A stretch of DNA of 64,000 nt, taken from NCBI GenBank assembly GCA_029851415.1, contig CM056742.1, positions 55,678,454 to 55,742,453 on the forward strand, in the 5' to 3' direction. Position 1 is the first letter of the stretch, and every line of letters starts with the position of its first letter. This DNA is from Eretmocerus hayati (lineage: Eukaryota; Arthropoda; Insecta; Hymenoptera; Aphelinidae). A program made the translations under genes and the position numbers. Below the pieces are notes generated by a model. It ran no database searches. It saw only the letters and a program-made list of their open reading frames with translations, and was not told the origin of the DNA. Below are positions 45,237 through 57,000 of this stretch, piece after piece.

Positions 45237-45863
45237 ATGGTGCTGACGACACAAACAGCTGATACCTCCTCTGTTGATATACGAGTATTGTCATCTCTCT
45301 CGCTCGTATCTAACATGACTACCTGTTCCAAAAGTGAGGATGGCTTCAATGAAAGTGATCTTATAGCAATATGTAACATCTGTTCGAGGCCCTTTCACGC
45401 CAGCGCGGATTGTGTTGGGGTATCTTCATCGGAAATCAAAGTTCTTGAATTTGAAGGAGAGAAGAAAACTCCGCTATTAGTTAATAAATGTCAAGACTGC
45501 ACTGCAAATAGCAACGTTCATCTCGGCATATCGGAGTGCAGAATGACAATGCAGGAGTCAGTGAGAGGGTTAACTAATGCTATTGCATCGCTCAAAAATT
45601 TACCGAAAGATGTGGACACCCTCCGCGAGGAGGTTAAGGAAATGCGTACTGAGATTGAGAAAATTCTTGCTATGCAGCAAGATATTTGTCAGCTAAAACG
45701 AGACTCGGTGAACAGATCACAGGCAAACTCGCTTCGCATCGAAAAGCTGGAAAGGGGCATAGTTCCCTCTACAGTTATGACAGTGGAAGATATCTCATTT
45801 GAAATGCAGGACAGAGTTTCCCGCATGAACAATCTCATCATGTATAACGTAGGAGAGATAGAT
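45237..45863 (+). pseudogene. LINE ORF1, N-terminal part
   Basis: About 209 codons. A PHD-like zinc-binding cluster CNICSRPFHASADC ... NKCQDC sits at residues ~48-85, followed by a heptad-rich coiled coil (~115-165, VDTLREEVKEMRTEIEKIL) and the start of an RRM-like part (NNLIMYNVGE). PHD finger plus coiled coil is the layout of CR1-type ORF1 proteins, which bind LINE RNA. It is cut by the insertion at 45864. Confidence 0.8.
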
Positions 45864-46461
45864 ACTGGAATTTAACTTTTATATCCCGGGTTCCTGGCTT
45901 CCACCTTCACCCCGGATTGCCCCCACGAGAGCGGGGCAGCGATACGCCCTGCCAGCGCGTCGGTTTGGAGGATGGCCAACACCGAGCCAGGCTCGATGAT
46001 GACTCAGTCCTCCTCCCCGACTACCGAATTCTGGGCTAAGCCCCCAGCACAAGGCCGATGCCCACCCCTCCTGGGGGGTTTTGGGACTCGTCTAGGCTTC
46101 CTGAGAGCCCAGGGAGTCCCTCGGGATGATGGATGAGTCTTTCGGGCTCGCATTGTTATCGCCCGAGGGCGATTCCAATACGAGTCCCTAGACTCACCCA
46201 TTCCCGCGGTGCCGGATGGAGATGTGCGGTCTCCTCGCTCCGGCGGGCGATGACTGGGGCCGGGAGCTCGTCAGACTCCAGGGATGAGGCACCATGCCCC
46301 AACCCCCCTTGCGGGTTTTCGGGAGAAGTCAAAATACCGAGCGCCAGTCTCGGGACCAGTCTTCTCCCTACCGGCCTCGGGCCTAAGCCCGGAAAACGGT
46401 GTCCCAGTAACTGGGGCCGGAGGGTCGTCACACCCCGGGACACAATGTCCCCCTTGCGGTC
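45864..46461. mobile_element. GC-rich insertion with 10 bp target duplication
   Basis: AGAGATAGAT occurs at 45854-45863 and again at 46462-46471, exactly at the two edges, and deleting one copy plus the 598 bp restores the ORF1 frame (GEID then ARG). The insert is GC-rich with short inverted motifs (CGGGACACAATGTCCC) and no poly(A). A 10 bp duplication suits a retroposon or a Mutator-type element. It contains frames on both strands without motifs. Confidence 0.82.
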
Positions 46462-46884
46462 AGAGATAGATGCACGTGGAACCAGGATAAATGATCTAAT
46501 TCAAGTTCAAAGTCATTTGAGAAGTGTCGCTGATATTAATACCCAAGGTATCAAGGTCCGCACAATTGGTCAGGTCAAAGATGATGGTAAACCTCGCCCG
46601 CTCTTAGTTGAAAAGTGTTCCCATCATGATGTTATGAGACTCATTGGCAGCAGAAAATCTTCACCAGCTGGAATATCTGTCTCGTCGGATAAAACAAAAG
46701 CTCGGCGTGCCCATCTCAGCTCATCACGAGCTGAAGTTCCTCGGATTAATGAAGAAAGAGGCAGTTGGGTAAAAATCATCAGATACATGAACGGTAAACT
46801 CTGCATAGTCGATCTGCCCCCAGCCTCTGATAATCTTTCATCCGGTGCTGGCCATTTGCCTTTGAGGTCATCAAAAAACGACTA
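46462..46884 (+). pseudogene. LINE ORF1, C-terminal part
   Basis: Continues ORF1 after the insertion: about 138 codons with KPRPLLVEKCSHHDVMRLIG, typical of the C-terminal RNA-binding half of CR1/L2-type ORF1 (residues resembling RP..V...S.......). It ends in a stop at 46884, just before foldback FA copy 2. Confidence 0.75.
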
Positions 46885-47851
46885 AGGAAGGGGAACATGT
46901 ATCTGAGTCATTTCGGAGCATTTTGGCCAAAGGCGTCACCAGGGGGGTCTGGGAAAAATCCCAAAAAATTTTTTTGGGATTTTTCCGAAGCCCTCCACGG
47001 GCCCTAGGGCCCACAGAAGGTCTATTTTAGGCGTTTTTTGGCCTATTCCTGGAGAATCATAGCTCCGACTAGACTCAATCTTCTTTTACATACTTCGACG
47101 CATTTTCTTTGTTAAACTAGCACTTTTGAAAAAGAAAAAAAAAATGTCCGGACTCAATCATGCAGCCTAGTAACTTCTAGGAGCTATTTGCTGAAAGCAG
47201 ATTCTCTAGCGATTTTTGGGCCTGCTTCGAAGCGATCTAGCTCCTACGAGATATGTGATAATCGACTTCTGCAGGTGGTCATTTCGAAGGTCTTGAAAAA
47301 ACCTACAATTTGACTACCTGTAAAAGTCGATTATCGTACTTTTTATAGGAGCTATAGCCGATACAAGTTGAGCAGTTTTGTAAAAATGCCAAACTTTGAA
47401 CTCAATCTAAAAAAATTGTTTTTTTTTCTTTTGACCCCAAACTTGTGCAAATATGTTTTTCGATACAAACACTATCAATTAGAACAATGATCTGGGTGTA
47501 CCATTTAATTCTCGATTTTATTCAGCCAATTTAAAACACCCTTTTTTGGCTTTTTGCTTAAAATGCCGACATAGGCATGGCTCGCATATGCTTTCATCTG
47601 AGTTGTTGTGCAACAATCTGGGTGGAATTACTCCCCAAAGTACCCCCAAATATGTATAAGAACATCCGGAGGCGAGTCTCAACCCAGAAGCAAGCTGGAG
47701 GCTCAAACCATCAGGTCCGAGATGGGCATTATTTCGTCCATTTTGGGGCAGGTGAGCGAGGTCTCGATTCCTCGTGTTCTTGCCCACAAACGAGACGAGT
47801 GGCTAGAGTAGGGATACAAACATGTTTTTCCGACTCAAAATGACCATCTTA

Positions 47852-49727
47852 ATCCCGATCAGAAATCGCCCAGCCTGCGCCCAGGCCCCCCGCGTGGCTA
47901 CGCGTGGCAAACTGGGGTCGCTCCGCGGTGGCCCAGCGTGGCAAAAACCGAAATGTAACGCCTGCCCAGTGCGGCTCATGCCTGGCTTGTAACGAAAAGT
48001 CACGGCCCCGGATTGTTTGTTACTGCCTCCGCTTGAGAACGCAGCTTGTCTGCTCGTATCGTCAGCACAGGTGAGCACATAGGGCAATTACCGCTACCAA
48101 GTTTGCTCCCGGCATCAAGCTTACAAATTTTCACTAATTTCTGTGGGTAGTTCTAACCAGTGATAATATCTTTTGTTAAATTGACTGATGAATATGGATG
48201 AATTCACCCAAGAGTAGCAGAAATTCCAGCTATGCCACAATGCATGATCCAGATGAAACATAACCTCGAGGGGTTATGTTTTATTGTTGTTGTGGAGCTC
48301 ATTATAGCCAGCAACTCATACCAGAGTGTCACAGAAGTTGTGCTTTATTGTAATCCAGTGCTGCAGAATATATTCTGTGAGGCATTAGATCAAAATTCTT
48401 GTGCACCGATCTACCCCATTAAGTTGTATGGATACATTCAGTGATTCAGTGTACAGAGCTTTCCTCTAGAGTCAGTCAACTACTGATTGCCCTCAATATA
48501 CCATATGATTTGAGATCTTACATATGACTACCTCTTTGTTTTTTTTCTGCATATTATAGTGAACAAGGAAACCCAAGAGCGAACACAGTGCATTTCTGTT
48601 GAAAGATGAGCGCTAACATTTTGAAACTCTGACCATCTGTGGCACATATTACATATTTAATGAAAGTAACCATGTATATGTACATGGTTACTTGTATCTT
48701 ATTATATTGGTGATGGACTCATAGCCTAGATAATTACATCTGAAACATAATCTCACCATAGCCCAAGCTCTGAAAATCTAAATTCAAGTTAGCACATAGT
48801 CTTTCGAAGTACATGTTTGAGCTTAGGGGTATGCACTCGAAGGGCGATCCAGCAACTTTTTACATTCAGATAATGGTGAAATTCATCTTGGAAGGTGATT
48901 TGGGTAATAAATCTCATCAGTTTATTAGTGCTGAAAGCTCCTCTCAGAACTCATAGTTAACCCTTTCATAACTGAGTGGGTCCTGTAGGACCCTTGGACA
49001 ATATATTGAATTTAGTGATTTTGAATCAATATTTCATGCCTCATGCTTTTTTGAGGTTGCCTTGGACACCTCGAATACCTGGGCCTGATTTTGTGTTCTC
49101 ATGATGGGCCAATTTTCTAAAAATTGAGATCCATGTATAATATACATTGTATATGTATGAATTTTTCTGAAATATTTGATATCAGTCCTAAAATCACGAA
49201 TAATATAAACATTTCAGAAATGCATATACCGTTTTCTTAATGATATCTTATGGTTATCTTCAAAAATTGATGGTAGTTCTGGAGATATATTTGAAAAAGA
49301 GAAAAATGAGCATCAATGGAGAAAATCAGTGCACCCAATCTTACATTTGAACTTGATAATATTGAAGCAAGGATCTCCTCATTTGGTCCAGATGCCGTAA
49401 TGGACTGCTCCTCTGAAGAACGAAAGGAGAGGATTCGATACAAGTTCTTTTGCGGCATTTACCGTATTTATCATTCAAAATCTTTCAATCAAATTCGATT
49501 GAGAAGGCAATTTCTAGAGGACTAATACCACAGTTGTACTCTCAGATTCGTTGAGCTGAGCTGAAAATTCATAAAAAATGAACAACTTCAAAAATCCCGA
49601 AGGCTGGGCTGCCCAGCGAGAGCCACGCTGGGCGCACGATGGGAAGGCGTTACATGCCACGCTGGGCGCACCCCTGGGCGCCACTGGTGGCCCCCGCGTG
49701 GGACCTCTTGATTTTTCTGATCGGGAT
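47852..49727. mobile_element. Inverted-repeat element nested at the centre of FA copy 2
   Basis: Ends ATCCCGATCAGAAA and the complement TTTCTGATCGGGAT. Inside each end lie ~150 bp of GC-rich subterminal motifs (GCCCAGCGTGGC and inverted CCACGCTGGGC in several copies), then an AT-rich 1.4 kb interior with only short frames. The subterminal repeats resemble transposase-binding arrays. Superfamily unknown. Confidence 0.75.
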
Positions 49728-50085
49728 ACGATCCCGGGGTCAATTCGTGCCTAGGATATCATCCAATCCTCAAACGGCGTTAAACTCCGTAATAACAGGT
49801 TTTGCTCCTCTACTACAAAATGACGATGACTTAAGGCTCAATGGACCCCGGAATCGTGTTCAAATGGTCATTTTGAGTCCGGAAAACATGTTTGTATCCC
49901 TACACTAGCCACTAGTCTCGTTTGTGGGCAAGAACACGAGGAATCGAGACCTCGCTCGCCTACCCAAAAATAGACGAAATAATGCCCATCTCGGACCTAA
50001 TGGTTTGAGCTTTCAGCTCGCTTCTGGCTCGAGGCTCGCCTGCGGAAGTTCTTACACATATTTGGGGGTACTTTGGGGAGTAATA

Positions 50086-51085
50086 GGGTGCTTGCATGAA
50101 AAATGAAATATTAATTTTCATGTCTCATCTGAAAGTCCTTATTTTTTAATGAATTCAGGAAAAAGAATTGAAATTTTAGGATGCATAGGAACGGAGTGAA
50201 AATTTTTCGAAAATCGCAGTTTGGTGGCACGCGTGCAAACGACTTTGCTGGCGCACACACGCGCGGCACTCACACCTACATCGACGCGTGATGTCACAGG
50301 TCAGCTCTGCATCAGACGAGCCGTATGGAGATTTGTATGGGGATCTGCATTCTGCATGCCGAATTATCGTCCGTGAAACTGTGTAACGAATTAAAAAATC
50401 GGTGATGTGCCTTTTCACAGTGTTAAACCTGGGTGATTAACTGCGAGGTGTATTGTGACCGTGCTGAGTGAAAAAGTACAGATACTTCGCGGTGATTGAG
50501 GCTACGTATCGCACGATGAGGAGTGTAGCTGATATTACGCCAGAATAAGATATGTTTTGGGTAAGGAGACGGTGCGCGATCTTCCAGAGACAAAGTTTAC
50601 ATATTTCGTAAGAAGAAGACTCGTGTCTAAGAAGAGGAAAGCTGCCATGTAGCCAAGAAAATCAACAACACTTCACAAGCGATACATAGCCTCAGGAACC
50701 GCTATGTATCTTAACGTTTTGACTCAACGCGATCACTATGCACCTTGTTGTCACTCACCAGGTTTCGATTATCTACAATATGAAGGCACATCGTCCATAT
50801 TTTCCCCTTCACACAGATTTTTCACGTACAAATTTGATCAGAACGCGGACGCCTGTGCAAATCTCATATGCCGGCTCGTCTGCAGCTGACCTGTGACGTC
50901 ACGAATCTATGCGTGTGTTAGTGGCGCACGGAAAAACTCGATTGAGCGCGGGTCCGCGCGTGCCCCTGAATTGCCATTTTCAAAAAATCATATCTCCGTC
51001 CCTATGCTTGCTAAAATTGCAATCCTTTTTTCAAAATTCATTATAAAATAAGGACTTTCAGATGAGAAAATGGAAAATTTCACCC
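50086..51085. mobile_element. 1.0 kb palindromic element nested in FA copy 2
   Basis: Ends GGGTG and CACCC with TA on each side; the arms share TCTCATCTGAAAGTCCTTAT (50130) with its complement near 51050. The flanks GGGGAGTAA and TTCCACC join without gap in the other arm of FA copy 2 (near 47625-47640 inverted), which shows the empty site. Centre GC-rich with CG-dinucleotide clusters. Confidence 0.83.
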
Positions 51086-51839
51086 TATTCCACCAAGATT
51101 GGTGCACAACAACTCAGATGAAAGCAATGCGAGCCATGCCTATGTCGGCATTTTAAGCAAAAAGTCAAAAAAAGTGTTTTAAATTGGCTGAATGAAATCA
51201 TGAAATACTTGGCCCACCCAGATTATTGTTCTAATTGATAGTATTTGTATCGGAAAACATATTCGCATAGGTTTGGGGTCGAAAGAAAAAAGCGATTTTT
51301 TTTAAATTGAGCTCAAAGTTTGGCATTCTTACAAAACTGCTCAACTTGTATCGGCTATAGCTCCTACAAAAAGTACGATAATCGACTCCTACAGGTGGTC
51401 AAATTGTAGGTTTTTTCAAAACCCTCGAAATGACTACCTGCAGAAGTTGATTATCATATGTCTAGTAGGAGCTAGACCGCTTTGAAGCGCTAAAATCTGC
51501 TCTCAGCAAATAGCTCCTAGAAGTTACTAGGCTGCATGATTGAGTCCGGACATTTTTTTTTTCTTTTTCAAAAGTGCTAGTTTAACAAAGAAAATGCGTC
51601 GAAGTATGTAAAAGAAGATTGAGTCTAGTCGGAGCTATGACTTCCCAGGAATAGGCCAAAAAAGGGCCTAAAATAGACCTTCTGTGGGCCCGAGGGCCCG
51701 TGGAGGGCTTCGGAAAAACGCCAAAAAAAATTTTTTGTACTTTTTAAACATAGTATTAATGGTAAAAATTCTTTTGCGATTTTTCCCAGACCCCCCTGGT
51801 GACGCCTCTGGCCGAAACGACTGATGTATATTATCAAAA

Positions 51840-52763
51840 GAACAGGTCTATGAGTAACAAAATCAGGTCTATCAAAATGAATATCCAGCTCTCCACGACC
51901 GCTCCTGACATTATCATATTAACTGAAACCTAGTTGAAACCTCACATAGTGAACTCTGAAATTGGATTGAATGGCTATATCATTTATAGAACTGACAGAA
52001 TGCAGAAAAGAGGAGGAGGAGTACTCATTGGTATTACAAATCGAAAAAATGTCAAGTCGGAACTAATTGTGAGTAAAAGTATCGGAGAGGCTGAATTATT
52101 ACTCGTAAATATATCATCTCCTGAATGAAAAATAATGATTGGTGCGGTGTATACACCACCTGGTCTTCTCCCATCCACTCACCAGTCAGTGGCTGAATGC
52201 ATCGACGAAGTTCCAATGAAACACCCTGAATATAAACTTTTAATAAGTGGCGACTTCAACCTGCCCCATATCAGCTGGTCCAATTACCCGTTACAATACT
52301 CGTCGAACAACGGACTTAGTCCCGAAAATCAACAGCGTGCAGATTCCATATCTCAACTCTTCCCAAGCATGGACATGAACCAATGATGCCGGAGCACCCT
52401 GACAAAGGATATACCCTGGACCTCATCTTTACACAGCATCAACTACTGGAAATTGTTGATCAGCCAGACCAACTGGCTTCATGTGATTCTCATCACAAAG
52501 TGTTCTTTGGTGAATTAAAGGTGATCAGTGAATCGAAATTCCTTAGTGAATCAAGAGTAGAATATAACTTCGGATCGGCAGATTATGATAGAATAATGGA
52601 TTGCATGAATGAGATAGAATGGAATTCAATATGGTCACACGATGATGTAAATGATTGTGTATCAAATCTTGCCATTAAAAATGTGATCAGTCAAAATATC
52701 CCTCTCAAACGTCAAGTAATTTCCCAATATCCAAAGTGGTACGACAATGAACGAAGAGTCTAA
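51840..52763 (+). pseudogene. LINE ORF2 endonuclease domain
   Basis: Endonuclease blocks in order: APDIIILTET (near 51903-51932, followed by a stop where the usual Trp-Leu stands), RGGGVLIG (52011), MIGAVYTPPG (52138), ISGDFNLPHISW (52243) and SCDSHHKVFF (52480), where the normal SDH is CDSHH. Stops at 51931, 52126 and a frameshift near 52380 inactivate it. This enzyme nicks target DNA for LINE insertion. Confidence 0.87.
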
Positions 52764-53027
52764 TATTTGAAAAGAAAAATTTACATATGAAGTGGAAAAT
52801 CAATTCGTCATTGTCTGACCTTATTGAATTTAAGAGAGTGCGAGCGCAATGCATAAGGTTATCTCGTAAGAAATACTCTGAGTATATTTCATCGGTTGAA
52901 AATAATTTGAGAAGTAATATGCGACAGTTCTAGTCATATACCAAGAACCTGAACAGAACGAACAGTTTCCCCAACTATATGAGATTATGGTGATGAAGTC
53001 GTAAATAATGAACAAGGTATAGCCAAT

Positions 53028-53285
53028 ATGTTTTCTGAATATTTTGGCTCTGTATATAGTGATTCAGTACTTGAAAATATAGATCGAGATTGTGTCTGTG
53101 ATTCCATTCTGGACTCTATTGACATCTCTATTGATAAGCTCGATTCGTTGGTTGCTGACTTAGATGAAAACGTCAAGCCAGGTCCGGATGGCATCCCTGC
53201 CATGTTCACAAAGAAATGCTGGCCCATGATGAGAGAATGTGTGTTTGAAATTTTCAAAAAATCAGTGAGTCAAGGAATCTTTCCA
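53028..53285 (+). pseudogene. LINE reverse transcriptase, first fragment
   Basis: About 86 codons with DENVKPGPDGIPAMFTKKCW and IFKKSVSQGIFP, the start of the RT palm in CR1-type LINEs. Cut after IFP by the element at 53286; TCTTTCCA is duplicated across the cut. 52764-53027 holds a decayed linker in several frames. Confidence 0.87.
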
Positions 53286-53955
53286 AGGTAGGTGATCCTG
53301 GCACCGAAATTGTCAGCTACAGGAATTCCAAAAAGGGAGATCGATACTTCAAATACTCCTCCATACGAATCCGCGCTGAGAAAACTCCTCCAGCCTCCAA
53401 TTTTCCAAGATTATTGATGAACATGCTGAATCCAAGCACTCCAGTACGTCCCTTCTACTGCACGTGGAGACATGTTCGCGGTTTAAAAATACTTGTGTTG
53501 AAAAAAGAAAATACCCGTATCCTCGGAAATCTCTTGCTTTCTATCAGTTTTTCCACACTGGGAATTGTTGTCCACAAGAATGAAAGTCCAGATCATTCGT
53601 TGTCTTACACAACGTCCATGCGTAACTTACGCAAGACAGCCGGTGATCTGGACTTTCATGCTTGTGGACAACAATTTCTAATGTGGAAAAACTAATAGAA
53701 TGCAAGAGATTCCCGAGGATACGGGTATTTTCTTTCTTCAACACAAGTATTCCTAAACCGCGAACATGTCTCCACGTGCAGTAGAAGGGACGTACTGGAG
53801 TGCTTGGTTTCAGCATGTTTATCAATAATCTTGGAAAATCGGAGGCTGGAGGAGTTTTTGTCAGCGCGGATTTGTATGGAGGAGTTTTTGAAGTATCGAT
53901 CCCTCTTTTTGGAATTCCTGTAACTGACGATTTCGGTGCCAGGATCACTTATCCG
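53286..53955. mobile_element. hAT-like palindromic MITE in LINE RT
   Basis: 670 bp made of two ~320 bp inverted arms (ends AGGTAGGTGATCCTGGCACC and near complement). TCTTTCCA lies at 53278-53285 and 53956-53963, an 8 bp target duplication as hAT elements make. Deleting it rejoins the RT frame. Long frames on both strands exist only because the arms mirror each other. Confidence 0.87.
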
Positions 53956-53963
53956 TCTTTCCA

Positions 53964-54063
53964 TCTGAATGGAAGACTGCGTTTATCCAACCAATTTATG
54001 AAAGTGGCGATACCCATGGAATTGAAAACTATGGACTTATTTCTGGACTAAGCACGTTGGTCA
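53964..54063 (+). pseudogene. LINE reverse transcriptase, second fragment
   Basis: About 33 codons continuing RT: SEWKTAFIQPIYESGD then IENYGLISGLS, matching the WK.A.I.PI.K.GD and NYRPIS blocks, with Gly for Arg and Leu for Pro changes. It ends in the duplicated ACGTTGGTCA. Confidence 0.85.
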
Positions 54064-56859
54064 TATGGTGGAAGTTAGCCGGGGTAAGTTAGCCGGGGTA
54101 AATTATTTTCCCACATAGAATCTATCTGGGGCCTTGTCCACCGGGGGAACCGATTTGTCAGGCTCCGGGCACATCCGATAGACCCCTCTGCGGTATTTTC
54201 AGTCATTTTCGAGCATGCACAAGATGGGAATCGCATGTTTTGTGGGTCATTGCACGTGTTTTTCCACAATTCGAGGAAGTTAAGTGGGAATAGCACCTCG
54301 ACAGGATTGTGTCCACACCCAGAATTGATCAAATGATGTTCAAACATCAAATCACTACCCTTTTGCAGTATTTTTAGACACTTGGGTGTATGCGAGAGTG
54401 AGAATTTACCCATTTTTCGTTCCAAACGAAGGGTTTTCGGATGGTTCCATCACATTGTGCGAATGTGAGACTATCGTGAGGTCCTGTCTGCCCGAGAGAA
54501 CAATCAGAAAGTATATTCACAAAGTATAACTATAATTTCCAATAGTTTCCGTCCAACCTCTGAGCATGCGGGAGCCTGTGTTGAGCTATTTCGTCCGTGG
54601 GAAGTTGGCCGGGGTGAATTATTTTCCCACGTAGAATCTATTTGGGGCCTTGTCCACCGGGAAACCAGATTTGTAAGCCTCTAGGCACATCTAACAGACT
54701 CCTCTGCGGTATTTCCAATCATCTCCGAGCATGCACAAGATGGGAATCGCATGTTTCGTGGGTCTCTCCACGATTTTTTCCACAATCCGAGGACATTAAG
54801 TGGGAATCGCACCTCGACAAAATTGTGTCCACACCTAGAATTGATCAAATGATGTTCAATCATCAAAGAACTACACTTTTGCAGTATTTTTAGATACTTG
54901 GGTGTATGCGCGAGTGAGAATTTACCCATTTTTCGTCCCAAACGAAGGGTTTTCTGATGGTTCCATCACATTGTACGAATGTGAGACTATCGTGAGGCCC
55001 TGTCTACCCAAGAAAACAATCAGAAAGTATACTCACATCAGATAAATCTGATTTTCAATAATTTCCCCCCCACCTCCGAGCATGAGTATGATATGAGTCT
55101 CATGTAGACCCGAGCTTACCAAGCGTGGTCGATATGTCCTTACCGTGTCGTGTCCCAAATTTTAGTTGCACATTTCAATCCTGTAGCTCACCGAGATATT
55201 CATTCAGTTTTGATTCATCACCACTCAAACATCAAAATTGGGTTAAAAAACTGTAGTATTATGTACAAATCGAGTATCGAGTTTCACCTTGAAGTTGTCG
55301 AAACACAGCCGACATTCTGTCCTGGAATCCCGCAAACTCCTCAAATGCTTCTTCATAAATTGACTTTCGGGCTTGCGAATCACTCTGCATGGCTCTACAC
55401 GGGCGGTAATCGATCTCACGATCTTCTCACGATAGTCTCACATTCGTACAATGTGATGGAACCATCGGAAAACCCTTCGTTTGGGACGAAAAGTGGGTAA
55501 ATTCTCACCCACGCATACACCCAAGTGTCTAAAAATACTGCAAAAGGGTAGTTACTTGATGTTTGAACATCGTTTGATCAATTTTAGGTGTGGACACAAT
55601 CCTATCGTGGTGCTATTCCCACTTAATGACCTCGAACTGTGGAAAAAATCGTGCAATGACCCACAAAACATGCGATGCCCACCTTGTGCATGCTTGGAGA
55701 TGACTAAAAATATCACAGAGGGGTCTATCGGATGTGCCCGGAGCCTGACAAATCGGTTTCCCCGTCAGACAAGGCCCCAGATAGATTCTACGTGGGGAGA
55801 TACTTTACCCCGGTTAACTCCTCACGGATGAAAAAGCTCAACACAGGCTCCCGCATGCTCCGAGGTGGGGGGAAACTATCGGAAATTATAGTTATACGTT
55901 GTGAATATACTTTTTGATTGTTTTCTTCGGCAGACAGGACCTCACGATAGTCTCACATTCGTACAATGTGATGGGATCATCGGAAAACTCTTCGTTTGGG
56001 ACGAAGAGTGGGTAAATTCTCACTCGCGCATACACCCATGTATCTCAAAATACTGCAAAAGGGTAGTGATTTGATGTTTAAACATCATTCGATTAATCTT
56101 AGATATGGACACAATCCTGTCGAGGTGCTATTCCTACTTAATGTTCTCAGATTGGGGAAGAAATCGTGGAGAGACCCACAAAACATGCAATTCCTATTTT
56201 GTGCATGCTCGGGGATGACTGGAAATACCGCAAAGGGGTTTATTGGATGTGCCCGGAGCCTGAAAAATCTGGTTCTCCGGTGGACAGGGCCCCAGATAGA
56301 TTCTACGTGGGGAAATAATTCACCTGGGCTAACTTCTCACGGACGAAGAAGCTCAACACAGACTCCCACATGCTCAGAGGTGTGGGGAAACTATTGGAAA
56401 TTATAGTTATACGTTGTGAATATACTCCCTGATAGTTTTCTTGGGCAGACAGGAGCTCACGATAGTCTCACATTCGTACAATGTGATAAAACCATCGGAA
56501 GAACCTCCGTTTGGGACGAAAAGTGGGTAAATTTTCACTCGCGCATACACTCAAGTGTGTCAAAATACTGCAAAAGGGTAATTTCTTGATGTTTGAACAT
56601 CATTCGATCAATTCTATGTGTGGACACAATCCTGTCGAGGTGCTTTTCCCACACAATGTCCTCGAATTGTAGAAACAATCGTGCAATGACGCACAAAACA
56701 TGCGATTCCCATCTTGTGCATGCTCGGAAGCGACTGAAAATACCGCAAAGGGGCTCATCCGATGTACTCGGAGCCTGACAAATCGGTTTCCTCGGTGGAC
56801 AAGGCCCCAGATAGATTCTACGTGGTAAAATGATTCACCCCGGCTAACTTCCACGATAT
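54064..56859. mobile_element. Mutator-like foldback with ~515 bp repeat arms
   Basis: ACGTTGGTCA at 54054-54063 and 56860-56869 is a 10 bp target duplication. The arms are tandem arrays: two units on the left (about 54070 and 54590) and three inverted units on the right (about 55430, 55945, 56460), each recognised by TAGAATCTAT.TGGGGCCTTG or its complement, and GTGGAAGTTAGCCGGGG closes both ends. A 330 bp single-copy centre lies at ~55090-55420. Tandem-repeat arms plus a 9-10 bp duplication recall Drosophila FB and Mutator-like elements. No transposase is encoded. Confidence 0.88.
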
Positions 56860-56869
56860 ACGTTGGTCA

Positions 56870-57000
56870 AACTCCTAGATGTGAGTGTCTCCGAGTTCAT
56901 CACAGATTTCATTCCTAGTCAAATAGTTCCCTGCTGGAAATATTCTATTGAAAACAATTGCTCTATAGTCAATACTCCTGAATGAGGTTTCAATTAGATA
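56870..57000 (+). pseudogene. LINE reverse transcriptase, third fragment
   Basis: Directly continues the RT frame after the foldback: LLDVSVSEFITDFIPSQI, the KLLE...I...I block that follows NYRPIS in LINE RT. Similarity fades by ~56930 and a stop occurs near 56983, so the RT core with YADD is absent from this copy. Confidence 0.75.

Larger units (their letters stand above)
46895..51830. mobile_element. Large foldback element, family FA copy 2
   Basis: Left arm ~46895-47850, right arm ~49728-51830 inverted; ends share GGCGTCACCAGGGGGGTCTG with FA copy 1. It separates LINE ORF1 from ORF2. Two younger elements are nested in it: 47852-49727 at the centre and 50086-51085 in the right arm. Other shared landmarks are TCGACTTCTGCAGGTGGTCA and CTATAGCCGATACAAGTTGA. 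No transposase. Confidence 0.87.
45237..57000 (+). mobile_element. CR1-like LINE broken by four insertions
   Basis: ORF1 and ORF2 pieces lie in one orientation and in correct order across 11.8 kb. Removing the segments 45864-46461, 46895-51830, 53286-53955 and 54064-56859 leaves about 2.8 kb that reads ORF1 - endonuclease - start of RT without rearrangement. GDFNLPHISW and the KPGPDGIP block place it near the CR1/L2 group. The RT stops soon after 56870, so the 3' part is lost. Confidence 0.82.

Noticed and set aside
46133..46885. 250-codon frame that could be a single gene
   Set aside because: It is a chance fusion of the GC-rich insertion with the C-terminal half of LINE ORF1.
53414..53948. 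Two long frames on opposite strands with nearly equal peptides
   Set aside because: They are mirror images because the DNA is a palindromic MITE; not genes.
55150..56406. Series of ~116-codon frames resembling a gene family
   Set aside because: Repeated frames of the ~515 bp units in the foldback element; they occur on both strands with no conserved protein signature.
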